A stretch of 64,000 nucleotides of DNA from Euzebyella marina (GTDB lineage Bacteria > Bacteroidota > Bacteroidia > Flavobacteriales > Flavobacteriaceae), in contig NZ_JACYFK010000005.1 in assembly GCF_014855515.1 (NCBI RefSeq), forward strand, positions 124,001 to 188,000, read 5' to 3'. The translations under genes were made by a program, and so were the position numbers. Under the pieces are notes generated by a model. It had not been told where the DNA came from and searched no databases. It worked only from the letters and a program-made list of their open reading frames with translations. Shown here one piece after another: positions 35,901-44,602 of this stretch (position 1 is its first letter; every line of letters starts with the position of its first letter).

Positions 35901-36932
35901 GTGGAAAAAGAACCAATTTACATCCTTGCCATTGAATCATCATGTGATGATACATCGGCCGCAATACTGAACCATAAAAATGTGCTCAGCAACATAACCG
36001 CATCACAAAAAATTCATGAGGAATATGGGGGTGTCGTACCTGAACTCGCTTCACGGGCACATCAGCAAAATATTGTACCCGTAGTGCATCAAGCTTTGAA
36101 CAAGGCAAATATCGACAAAAAACTTATATCGGCCATAGCTTTTACGAGGGGGCCGGGCTTAATGGGATCTCTTTTAGTAGGCACTTCATTTGCAAAATCT
36201 CTTGCCCTTGGACTCGACGTGCCGCTCATTGAGGTAAACCATATGCAAGCACATATTTTGGCCCATTTTATTGAAGGTCAAGAAGACGGCATACCAGAGT
36301 TTCCTTTTCTTGCGATGACCATTAGTGGTGGCCACACCCAAATCGTTCTTGTAAAGGATTATTTTGACATGGAAATACTTGGCGAAACTTTGGATGATGC
36401 CGTGGGTGAAGCTTTTGACAAAAGCGCCAAAATTTTAGGCTTACCTTACCCTGGCGGGCCGCTAGTTGACAAATATGCCAAAGAGGGAAATGCCGATGCA
36501 TTTCAATTTCCAAAACCAAAGGTCGAAGGACTCAATTTCAGCTTTAGCGGATTAAAAACAAGTATTCTTTATTTCATTCAAAAAGAGACCGCTAAAAACC
36601 CGAATTTCATTGAAGAAAACTTAGTTGATATCTGCGCCTCCATACAGAAAACAATCATTGGTATTTTAATGGACAAATTGAAAAAAGCAGTCAAGCAGAC
36701 CGGAATTAAAAATATTGCCATCGGAGGTGGCGTTTCTGCCAATTCGGGCATTCGCAATGCCCTTCGAACGGCCGAAAAAAATCGAGGATGGAAAACTTAC
36801 ATTCCAAAATTCGAATACTGCACCGACAATGCCGCCATGATTGGTATTGTTGGTTACCTAAAATTCAACGAGATGGATTTTACCAACCAATCAGTTAGCG
36901 CAAAGGCACGATACAAGATAACCCAAAATTAA
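35901..36932 (+). CDS. tsaD: tRNA N6-adenosine threonylcarbamoyltransferase TsaD
   Basis: I take GTG at 35901, giving 343 residues starting EKEPIYILAIESSCDDTSAA after the initiator; this matches the family length and avoids an overlap with tamB that the upstream ATG at 35805 would create. The metal site HMQAHILAH and the motifs GGVVPELASRAH, FTRGPGLMGSLLVG, MTISGGHTQIVLV and IGGGVSANSGIRNAL are those of TsaD (Kae1/YgjD). It forms the t6A modification at position 37 of ANN-decoding tRNAs together with TsaB, TsaC and TsaE, none of which is here. It leads a plus-strand run of five genes. Confidence 0.95.
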   Translation: MEKEPIYILAIESSCDDTSAAILNHKNVLSNITASQKIHEEYGGVVPELASRAHQQNIVPVVHQALNKANIDKKLISAIAFTRGPGLMGSLLVGTSFAKSLALGLDVPLIEVNHMQAHILAHFIEGQEDGIPEFPFLAMTISGGHTQIVLVKDYFDMEILGETLDDAVGEAFDKSAKILGLPYPGGPLVDKYAKEGNADAFQFPKPKVEGLNFSFSGLKTSILYFIQKETAKNPNFIEENLVDICASIQKTIIGILMDKLKKAVKQTGIKNIAIGGGVSANSGIRNALRTAEKNRGWKTYIPKFEYCTDNAAMIGIVGYLKFNEMDFTNQSVSAKARYKITQN

Positions 36933-36935
36933 ATC

Positions 36936-37643
36936 ATGCAGCTTTTTTACCACCCTCATCTCGACCAAAGCGTATCGCAATTCACCTTTCCGGAAGAGGA
37001 AAGCAAACACATTGTAAGAGTTTTAAGAAAAAAAGCAGGTGACACCCTTAAAGTTACCAATGGCAAGGGCTTTCTATTTGAATCGACTATTGTGTCGGCT
37101 GAGCCAAAGAAGTGTGTTGCCGAAGTCACATCCTCTGAAAAACAACATCAAAAAATGCATTGGTTTCATATGGTGGTTGCGCCGACCAAGACCAACGACA
37201 GATTTGAATGGTTTCTAGAAAAAGCTACCGAAATCGGGGTCAATGAAATCACACCTATATTTTGCGAGCATTCAGAAAGAAAGAGCGTTAAAAAAGAACG
37301 TCTTGAAAAAGTCGTTCTCTCGGCAATGAAGCAAAGTTTAAGAACTTATTTACCCAAATTGAACGATGCTATTACTTTCTCTGAATTTATGGAGAGTGAC
37401 AAAGGCGGACTTCTATTTATTGCTCATTGTGAGGATGAGGAAAAAGTAGACCTCAAAAGACGTGTTGCCCCTGACCAAGATATTACCATAATGATCGGTC
37501 CTGAGGGTGATTTTTCACACCATGAGATTAAGACTGCTTACGACAAAGGCTTCCTTCCCGTCTCCCTCGGTCATTATCGTCTAAGAACAGAGACCGCTGC
37601 CTTGGTAGCCTGCACAACCGTTAACCTTATCAATAATGGATAA
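36936..37643 (+). CDS. rsmE: 16S rRNA (uracil1498-N3)-methyltransferase RsmE
   Basis: The 235-residue SPOUT methyltransferase has an N-terminal PUA-like domain (HHxxH style LFYHPHLDQSVSQF, EESKHIVRVLRKKAGD) and a C-terminal knotted domain with ATEIGVNEITPIFCEHSERK, IMIGPEGDFSHHEI and SLGHYRLRTETAALVA that binds S-adenosylmethionine. It methylates U1498 of 16S rRNA. It begins 3 bases after tsaD and is clearly co-transcribed. Confidence 0.95.
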   Translation: MQLFYHPHLDQSVSQFTFPEEESKHIVRVLRKKAGDTLKVTNGKGFLFESTIVSAEPKKCVAEVTSSEKQHQKMHWFHMVVAPTKTNDRFEWFLEKATEIGVNEITPIFCEHSERKSVKKERLEKVVLSAMKQSLRTYLPKLNDAITFSEFMESDKGGLLFIAHCEDEEKVDLKRRVAPDQDITIMIGPEGDFSHHEIKTAYDKGFLPVSLGHYRLRTETAALVACTTVNLINNG

Positions 37644-37768
37644 ACAACTTTCTAAAAGAGATTGTAACGAATTAGCTTACAAATAATTAAAATAAGAAAG
37701 GTGAACTATTAATTGAATTGAAAGGAATGCTGCTTCAAAATTATCAATCTAAACCGGTGCATTATTCA

Positions 37769-37776
37769 TACATTTG
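37769..37776 (+). promoter_or_regulatory. Candidate -7 box upstream of the DUF4159 gene
   Basis: TACATTTG matches TAnnTTTG perfectly in the 164-base gap after rsmE; the leader to the ATG at 37808 would be about 25 bases. No TTTG is seen at the -33 distance. It would let the DUF4159 and AI-2E genes be expressed apart from tsaD-rsmE. Confidence 0.38.
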
Positions 37777-37807
37777 ATTATCAGGCCAAGGCTCAGACTT
37801 TAAGCAA

Positions 37808-38455
37808 ATGAAATACTATTTATTATGGGTTTTTATTGCAACCCTGACTTTAAACTATAGTGCCGCTCAAGAAATTGCCGTATTAAAATATAATGGTGGG
37901 GGCGATTGGTACGCCAACCCAACTGCACTACCGAATCTAATTCGCTTTTGCAATACCAATTTAAAAACTACGATAGACGAGAAACCGGAAACCGTAGAAG
38001 CTGGCAGCAGCTCTATTTTTCAATTCCCGTTTCTTCATATGACCGGACATGGAAACGTTGTTTTTTCGGAAGAGGAAGCGGAGAATATAAGAACATATCT
38101 TTATTCAGGCGGTTTTTTGCACATAGATGACAACTACGGTATGGCCCCTTACCTTAAAAAAGCACTACAAACCATTTTTCCCGAAAAAGAGCTTGCAGAA
38201 CTCGACCGAGAACATGCTATTTTCAACAGCGCCTACCCATTTCCCGACGGGTTGCCCAAAATTCATGAACACGATGGAAAGCGACCCCAGGCAATGGGCA
38301 TTTTTCACGAGAACCGGCTAGTTTTGTTATTTACCACGGAAAGTGATTTAGGTGACGGATGGGAAGACCCCACTGTGCACAATGATCCGAAAGAAGTTAG
38401 AACGAAGGCACTGCAAATGGGGGCGAATATTATTTCATATGTTTTCAGGAATTGA
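37808..38455 (+). CDS. DUF4159 domain protein, exported
   Basis: The 215-residue protein has a signal peptide (MKYYLLWVFIATLTLNYSAA, cleaved before QEI) and otherwise consists of a single DUF4159 domain: VLKYNGGGDWYANPTALPNL, FPFLHMTGHGNVVFSEEE, YSGGFLHIDDNYGMAP and RLVLLFTTESDLGDGWEDP. The fold is related to class I glutamine-amidotransferase-like domains, but I see no catalytic Cys-His-Glu triad, so a binding role is more likely. The place between rsmE and an AI-2E family gene is a usual flavobacterial order. Function unknown. Confidence 0.85.
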   Translation: MKYYLLWVFIATLTLNYSAAQEIAVLKYNGGGDWYANPTALPNLIRFCNTNLKTTIDEKPETVEAGSSSIFQFPFLHMTGHGNVVFSEEEAENIRTYLYSGGFLHIDDNYGMAPYLKKALQTIFPEKELAELDREHAIFNSAYPFPDGLPKIHEHDGKRPQAMGIFHENRLVLLFTTESDLGDGWEDPTVHNDPKEVRTKALQMGANIISYVFRN

Positions 38456-38478
38456 GCAATATTAATTAATCAAATGCC

Positions 38479-39600
38479 ATGGCGGAAGTAAATAAAAAAA
38501 TTAGCTCTAAGATTATCTCCCAAGGTATATTACGAGCCGTTGGCATTATTTTGGGCATAGCGCTATTGCTATATTTTTTATGGAAGATTCAATCGGTAAT
38601 AGCCTACTTGGCTTTTGCCGCAGTTATCGCTTTAATCGGAAGGCCAATTGTACTTTTCTTGCGCCGAAAATTGAGATTGCCCAATACACTGGCGGTCATT
38701 CTCACCATGTTGTTTATGGTAGCCATTTTAGCGGGAATCATATCTCTTTTCGTTCCCTTGATTTCCGAGCAAGGAAAGAATTTGTCGCTACTGGATATCA
38801 ATAAATTACAAACCAACGTCAGAACACTTTACCTCGAGATTATGGATTATTTTGGGGCTACTCCAGAAGTAGTGGGCGAAATAATACAGGAAAGTGAACT
38901 GGAAAAAACAATCATCGACCGATTGGATATTGGGTTCATACCCAATTTCTTAAACTCCTTTTTAAATGTTTTAAGCTCTGCCAGCATCGGGCTGTTCTCG
39001 GTACTGTTCATTACTTTTTTCTTTTTAAAGGATAGCAAGTTGTTCCAAAGAGGCATTTTAGCCTTTGTTCCTCAAAATCGGGAAGCAGGAACCGTCAACT
39101 CCATGGAAAAGATCAACAATCTTCTATCGCGCTATTTCGTGGGGCTTTTGCTGCAAATTTTTATTCTTTTTGTCATTTACACCATTACGCTTTTGATTAT
39201 TGGAATTGAAAATGCTATCGTAATCGCCTTTCTATGCGCTCTTTTCAACATCATACCCTATGTAGGCCCTCTTATTGGCGGAGCGATTATGATAGTACTA
39301 ACCATGACCAGCAATTTAGGAATGGATTTCAGCACGGTAATCTTACCTAAAACAGGTTACGTTTTAATAGGTCTGGTGGTAGGTCAATTGGTCGATAATT
39401 TCTTCTCCCAGCCGTTTATTTTTTCAAACAGCGTTAAATCGCATCCCTTAGAAATATTCTTGATCATTATCATTGCCGGATTACTTTTTGGAGTCGTCGG
39501 AATGATAGTTGCAGTACCTGGATATACGGCAATAAAGGTGATTTTAAAGGAGTTTTTAGCAGAGAACAAGCTTGTTAAATCCCTCACCAAAACCTTATAG
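38479..39600 (+). CDS. AI-2E family transporter (PerM/TqsA-like)
   Basis: The 373-residue protein has about eight transmembrane segments in the order usual for this family: two to three at the N-terminus (GIILGIALLLYFLWKIQSV, IAYLAFAAVIALIGRP, LAVILTMLFMVAILAGI), a central soluble part, and a C-terminal group with NIIPYVGPLIGGAIMIVL, the best-conserved motif. Members export autoinducer-2 or sodium ions, or are uncharacterised permeases; the substrate here is unknown. It starts 23 bases after the DUF4159 gene and is followed by a methyltransferase gene at 7 bases. Confidence 0.9.
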   Translation: MAEVNKKISSKIISQGILRAVGIILGIALLLYFLWKIQSVIAYLAFAAVIALIGRPIVLFLRRKLRLPNTLAVILTMLFMVAILAGIISLFVPLISEQGKNLSLLDINKLQTNVRTLYLEIMDYFGATPEVVGEIIQESELEKTIIDRLDIGFIPNFLNSFLNVLSSASIGLFSVLFITFFFLKDSKLFQRGILAFVPQNREAGTVNSMEKINNLLSRYFVGLLLQIFILFVIYTITLLIIGIENAIVIAFLCALFNIIPYVGPLIGGAIMIVLTMTSNLGMDFSTVILPKTGYVLIGLVVGQLVDNFFSQPFIFSNSVKSHPLEIFLIIIIAGLLFGVVGMIVAVPGYTAIKVILKEFLAENKLVKSLTKTL

Positions 39601-39607
39601 TCATATT

Positions 39608-40786
39608 TTGAATAAGAACATACTAAAATCTGGTGTTCAAGAATTTATAAGTAAAAAAAAGTCTACTGACATCATGTCAGTACTGCTTAAAAAACAATAT
39701 TTTGATGGAATAGACAACAAAGAGCTGGCCGAGCAGATTGTGGCTAGAGAAAAGTGCCAGAAAAAACTTCCTACTTGGTTCAACAGTAAAGAAATTTATT
39801 ACCCCAATAAACTAAATATTGAACAGACATCTTCTGAAACAACGGCCGAATACAAGTCTGATTTGGTCAGCGGAAAATCGCTCATTGATCTTACGGGCGG
39901 TTTCGGTGTCGACTCGTTTTATTTCAGTAATTCATTTGATAAAATTATTCACTGCGAGATTGACCAAGAGTTATCAAAAATTGTAGCCCATAATTATTTA
40001 AAACTCCAAAAAAAGAATGTAGAGACTATTAATGCAGACGGCATCGAGCACCTTCAAAAAAGCACTGAAAAGTTTGATTGCATTTATTTAGATCCGTCAA
40101 GGCGCGATGAATCACTCAACCGGGTTTTTCTTTTTTCTGATTGTTCACCTAACATTGTAGAAAATCTACCCCTGCTCTTATCAAAATGTCGAAAGCTACT
40201 GATCAAAACTTCACCCTTGATTGATGTATCTTCAGGTATGAGAGAATTGAATTCAGTAAAGCAGATACACATTGTAGCCGTTGATAATGATGTAAAAGAA
40301 ATACTTTGGCTGATAGATAAAGGCGAAGAAACCGAAGTTGCTGTACATACGGTCAATTTTGTCAAGACCGAAATTCAAAAATTTTCTTTTCAGTTAGATA
40401 CCGAAAGGCAAATATCAACTGAAACGTCAGAACCACTCACCTACCTTTACGAACCTAATGCAGCCATTCTGAAATCAGGTGCCTTTAAAAGCATTGCTCC
40501 AGTGTACAACTTAAAGAAACTGGCCACGAATACTCATTTGTATACTTCAAAATACAAGATGGATTTTCCCGGGCGGATTTTTAGGATTCAAAAAGTGATT
40601 CCGTTTCAGAAAAAAGCCATTATAAAAGAAGGAATAAAAAAGGCAAATGTAACTACCCGTAACTTTCCAGAATCTGTGGCGAAAATCAGACATAGATTCA
40701 AAATAAAAGATGGCGGAATAGATTACCTTTTTTTCACCACTCTTTCCAATGGCGATTTGGTCATTATTTTCTGTCTGAAAGAGTAA
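39608..40786 (+). CDS. SAM-dependent methyltransferase with THUMP-like C-terminus
   Basis: I take TTG at 39608, 7 bases after the AI-2E stop, giving 392 residues beginning NKNILKSGVQEFISKKK after the initiator; a TTG at 39572 inside the AI-2E gene is the alternative. A helical N-terminal domain precedes a class I methyltransferase fold (about 85-210) with SAM motif I LIDLTGGFGVDSFYFS, the acidic end of strand two in IIHCEIDQELS and YLDPSRRDES. The C-terminal part (about 290-392) with LYEPNAAILKSGAF and RNFPESVAKIRHRFKIKDGG is the THUMP-like domain of this family. It probably methylates RNA; the target is not known. Confidence 0.85.
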   Translation: MNKNILKSGVQEFISKKKSTDIMSVLLKKQYFDGIDNKELAEQIVAREKCQKKLPTWFNSKEIYYPNKLNIEQTSSETTAEYKSDLVSGKSLIDLTGGFGVDSFYFSNSFDKIIHCEIDQELSKIVAHNYLKLQKKNVETINADGIEHLQKSTEKFDCIYLDPSRRDESLNRVFLFSDCSPNIVENLPLLLSKCRKLLIKTSPLIDVSSGMRELNSVKQIHIVAVDNDVKEILWLIDKGEETEVAVHTVNFVKTEIQKFSFQLDTERQISTETSEPLTYLYEPNAAILKSGAFKSIAPVYNLKKLATNTHLYTSKYKMDFPGRIFRIQKVIPFQKKAIIKEGIKKANVTTRNFPESVAKIRHRFKIKDGGIDYLFFTTLSNGDLVIIFCLKE

Positions 40787-41206
40787 TTTCCTTAATCTTC
40801 TCTTTCGCAATATCGAGAGTGTTCGTAACAATCTAGACATTAAAGAATGACAATTTTCAATTTTATAATTCAAATTGATTCTCGAAATTTCATTAACTTA
40901 AATTTGTAGGAAAATATACCTTAATTACCTCGATGAAGAATTTTCTTATCAATAGTGATATCCTCAAAAATATATCCCTTAAAATAGTACAAAACCAGTA
41001 TTATCAGCGTATTGAAAGAATTCAATAAATTAATAGAGAAAATTTAAACTTTCCAAAAATCAAAATATCACAATTATCATCTTTATGATTCATAAAATTT
41101 TGTTATTATTACTCAAGTTTTAGGCTTTTGTTAACTTTTACCAAAAGTAATTTTAGCGATTGGCTTATAAACTAGACTCAATTAAAACTAACAAACAACA
41201 CGTATT
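40787..41206. other. Intergenic region upstream of susC
   Basis: These 420 AT-rich bases separate the tsaD-methyltransferase run from the SusC locus. I see a promoter candidate at 41127-41155 (listed separately) and no ORF, tRNA or strong hairpin. The length leaves room for an activator site or a small RNA, but nothing specific can be named. Confidence 0.5.
41127..41155 (+). promoter_or_regulatory. Candidate promoter of the susCD operon
   Basis: TTTG (41127-41130) and TAATTTTA (41148-41155, one mismatch to TAnnTTTG) are 17 bases apart. Transcription would start near 41162, leaving a leader of about 45 bases to the ATG at 41207. Confidence 0.45.
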
Positions 41207-44200
41207 ATGAATCAAAAATGCGATTACAATTCGTTAAAGTCCAAGGGGAGATTTTCCCTAGCAGGATTAGGACTTTTTTCGATTTTTATGCTGGGGTCAC
41301 AAGTGACTTTAGCGAATCCTGAACCAACAGTTAGTGTTTCGGTAAGTATTTTTCAATCAACCGTATCAGGAACTGTTGTAGATAGTGAAGGTGTTCCCCT
41401 GCCCGGAGCCAATGTTTTTGAAAAAGGCACCACAAACGGGACCCAAACCGACTTTGATGGTAAATTTAGTTTAGAAGTCGATTCGCAAGCTACGCTTGTC
41501 ATTAGTTATTTAGGCTTCAAATCACAAGAGGTAGCCGTCAATGGTCAAACAAGTATTAATATTACGTTGGCGGAAGACTCAGCTCAATTAGACGAGGTGG
41601 TTGTTACGGGTTATCAAACCGAAACAAAACGTGAGACCACAGCTGCGGTTTCCGTTGTTCAAGCTGAAAAATTAGCCGCCATACCATCGGGTAACGTCGA
41701 ACAGCAGTTACAAGGTAGAGTTGCAGGTGTAACTGTCTTAACAAACGGACAACCAGGTACAACTAGCCAAATTAGAATTCGAGGGTTTGGTGCTTTCGGT
41801 GGTAATGAACCATTATATGTAGTTGATGGTCTACCGGTAGGAAACACTGAATTCTTAAACCCTGATGACATCGAGACTACAACAGTTCTAAAAGATGCGG
41901 CGGCAGCTTCTATTTATGGTGCTAGAGCCGCGAACGGGGTTGTTGTCTATACGACTAAATCTGGTTCAAGAGGTAAACGCAAAACTGAAATGACAATTAA
42001 CATTTCTAGTGGTGTAAGCGACCCTAATTCTAATGGTGCAATAAAAACCCTAAGCCCTTATGACCAAGCGAGGTATACTCATATTGCCTACGAAAACAAT
42101 GCTGCAGTAAGTGGTGATCCAGTAGAATACAATCACCCTCAGTACGGATCCAATCCAACACCGGTATTACCTGAGTATTTGTATGCAGATGGTCTGAACG
42201 GCGTGTCCGCCAGTGAAATCAATTTTGCCCAGATAGCTCAAAATTACGAAAATGACCCAGAGAACACTTTCTTGATTAAGTCGAACTTAGCTGGAACCAA
42301 TTGGTATAAAGAGATTACCCGAATTGCCCCCATAAGCCGATTTTCTGTAGGTTTTAATGGCGGTACTGACAACGGTCGCTTTTACACTGGTATATCAGGT
42401 CAGACTCAAGCTGGTATATTATTAAACAATGATTTTGAAAGGTATACGGCCAGATTTAATTCTGAATGGGATATTGCTCCTTGGTTAAGCATCGGTGAGA
42501 ATTTTCAGGCAACCTATAGGTCTGTAACTGGCGGCTTTGGTGGTGAAGGCGGTATCGGTGGCGCAGATGACGAATCCCGTATTACAGATGCTATTCGTAT
42601 GTCTCAAATAATACCCGTTTATGATGAATTCGGAAGTTTTGCCAGTACGAAAGCGGCAGGTTTCGGTAACCCTAGAAACCCTGTGAGGGTTCTAAAAAAT
42701 GATGATGGAAATGATCAAGCTTACGGAATCGGTGGAACCGGAAATGTTTATGTGCTTTTAAAACCTATCGATGGGTTAACGTTGCGCTCGAGCCTAGGAG
42801 GAAGCTATAATAATTCTCATTTTGTGGGTTATAGCTATAGATATCTTGGAGATGCAGAGCCTCAAGCAAACAATGGCTATAGTGAAGGAAGTAGCTACTT
42901 TTTTAGCTGGACTTTCACTAATACAGCTAGTTATGACAAATTGTTCGGCAAACACAGAATTAAAGCTTTGGTAGGCGTTGAAGCCTTAAATACCGGTAAA
43001 GGTAGAAATATTAACGGATCAGGCACCAACCCTTTTTCAACTGATGTTGATTTTCAAAGTCTGAGCGTTGTACAAAACCCTGTGGTCAACAGTAGCCAAT
43101 TTAAAGGTGTTAACTTCTATTCCATTTTTGGTAAACTTGATTATAATTTTGATGAAAAGTATTATCTGACAGGCGTACTTCGTCGAGATGGTGCCTCCCG
43201 TTTTGGGGGTAACAACAGATACGGGGTGTTTCCTGCCGTATCCGGTGCTTGGAGGGTAATCGCTGAACCATTTATGCAAAACCAAGATTTTGTTTCAGAT
43301 TTAAAAGTACGTGGTGGTTGGGGCCAAATGGGAAATTCCAACAATGTAAACCCTAACAATCAATATTCTTTGTATGCCTCTAATAGGGCTGGAACCTTTT
43401 ATCAAACAACAGGTCAGGCCTCAGGCGCTGATGAAGGTTTTGCAGCTAGCCGAATTGGTAATCCAAATGCCAAATGGGAAACGAGTACATCTACAAACAT
43501 AGGTTTTGATTTAAGTTTGTTTAACAATAGACTTGAATTTATCTTCGATTGGTGGAAAAAAGATACTGAAGACCTACTTTATCAATTGCCTTTACCTGGA
43601 GTAACTGGTAACTTTGCAGCAGCGCCCTCAGTAAATATTGCCAAAATGTCCAACAAAGGTGTTGATTTTGAAATCATTGGCAGGGGCAATCTAACTGAAG
43701 ATTTTACTTTTGAAGCAAGTGTAACAGCGGCTTTCTTAAAAAATGAAATTGTCTCTTTGGCTCCTGGACTCGAATTTTTTGACGGACCAGCAGTTAGAGA
43801 TATCGTTGCTACAAGAAATGCGGTCGGGCAATCGCTTTCTGCCTTTTATGGCTATAATGTGATTGGTTATTTTAATTCTCAGGCCGAAGTAGATGCCAAT
43901 GTATATACCAACGAAGAAGGCCAGACTGTGCCCGCTCAAGATGGACAGGGTCTAGGGCGATTTAAGTATGAAGATGTAAATGGAGATGGAAGAATTACTC
44001 CGGACGATAGGAAATTTTTAGGAAGCCCTGTTCCTGACTTCACTGGAGGTCTAACCCTTAACCTTAAGTACAAGCAATTAGAATTCGAGACTTATTGGTA
44101 CACTTCTATCGGTAACGAAATATGGAACCAAACCAAATGGTATACCGATTTCTATGGAACATTCGAAGGAGCTGCGAAAGGTACAGCTGCATTCAAGTCG

Positions 44201-44536
44201 TGGACACCTGAACTTGGTAATAATGCCGTAGCCCCTCGGTGGGAAAGCGCTTCTAATTTTAGTACCAATACCGTTGGCAATTCTTGGTATGTTGAAGATG
44301 GCACCTACGTGCGCTTACAACGTTTGGCTCTTTCTTATGACTTCAGAGATTTAACCGAAAGGCTAGGCCTTACAAAACTAAGAATAGGTTTAGCGGCCAA
44401 TAATATCTGGACGATAACTAACTATGGCGGTATCGATCCCGGTGTGGGCGGTGGTGTTGATACCAATTTCGGTATTGACATTGGGAATTATCCAGTATCC
44501 CCACAATATCTGATTAACTTTGAAATTGGTATATAA
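41207..44536 (+). CDS. SusC/RagA-family TonB-linked outer membrane transporter
   Basis: The 1109-residue protein has a long signal sequence (to about residue 37), a CarboxypepD_reg-like domain (about 48-135, VSGTVVDSEGVPLPGANVFE to SYLGFKSQEVAV), a TonB-dependent plug with LDEVVVTGYQTETKRE, GRVAGVTVLTNGQPG and the SusC signature EPLYVVDGLPVGN, and a beta-barrel that ends YLINFEIGI. It imports an oligosaccharide or similar nutrient across the outer membrane with TonB energy, working with the SusD lipoprotein encoded 66 bases downstream. No STN domain for anti-sigma signalling is present, and no regulator lies beside it. The substrate cannot be told from the sequence. Confidence 0.95.
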   Translation: MNQKCDYNSLKSKGRFSLAGLGLFSIFMLGSQVTLANPEPTVSVSVSIFQSTVSGTVVDSEGVPLPGANVFEKGTTNGTQTDFDGKFSLEVDSQATLVISYLGFKSQEVAVNGQTSINITLAEDSAQLDEVVVTGYQTETKRETTAAVSVVQAEKLAAIPSGNVEQQLQGRVAGVTVLTNGQPGTTSQIRIRGFGAFGGNEPLYVVDGLPVGNTEFLNPDDIETTTVLKDAAAASIYGARAANGVVVYTTKSGSRGKRKTEMTINISSGVSDPNSNGAIKTLSPYDQARYTHIAYENNAAVSGDPVEYNHPQYGSNPTPVLPEYLYADGLNGVSASEINFAQIAQNYENDPENTFLIKSNLAGTNWYKEITRIAPISRFSVGFNGGTDNGRFYTGISGQTQAGILLNNDFERYTARFNSEWDIAPWLSIGENFQATYRSVTGGFGGEGGIGGADDESRITDAIRMSQIIPVYDEFGSFASTKAAGFGNPRNPVRVLKNDDGNDQAYGIGGTGNVYVLLKPIDGLTLRSSLGGSYNNSHFVGYSYRYLGDAEPQANNGYSEGSSYFFSWTFTNTASYDKLFGKHRIKALVGVEALNTGKGRNINGSGTNPFSTDVDFQSLSVVQNPVVNSSQFKGVNFYSIFGKLDYNFDEKYYLTGVLRRDGASRFGGNNRYGVFPAVSGAWRVIAEPFMQNQDFVSDLKVRGGWGQMGNSNNVNPNNQYSLYASNRAGTFYQTTGQASGADEGFAASRIGNPNAKWETSTSTNIGFDLSLFNNRLEFIFDWWKKDTEDLLYQLPLPGVTGNFAAAPSVNIAKMSNKGVDFEIIGRGNLTEDFTFEASVTAAFLKNEIVSLAPGLEFFDGPAVRDIVATRNAVGQSLSAFYGYNVIGYFNSQAEVDANVYTNEEGQTVPAQDGQGLGRFKYEDVNGDGRITPDDRKFLGSPVPDFTGGLTLNLKYKQLEFETYWYTSIGNEIWNQTKWYTDFYGTFEGAAKGTAAFKSWTPELGNNAVAPRWESASNFSTNTVGNSWYVEDGTYVRLQRLALSYDFRDLTERLGLTKLRIGLAANNIWTITNYGGIDPGVGGGVDTNFGIDIGNYPVSPQYLINFEIGI

Positions 44537-44602
44537 TCTCTAATCGATAAGAAATAATCATGATAATATCATATATAAAAACGATATATTTAGAAAATAG
44601 TT

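Noticed and set aside
40547-40873. Minus-strand frame of 108 codons at the end of the methyltransferase gene
   Set aside because: Antisense shadow of a conserved gene; basic, low-complexity product with no known domain.
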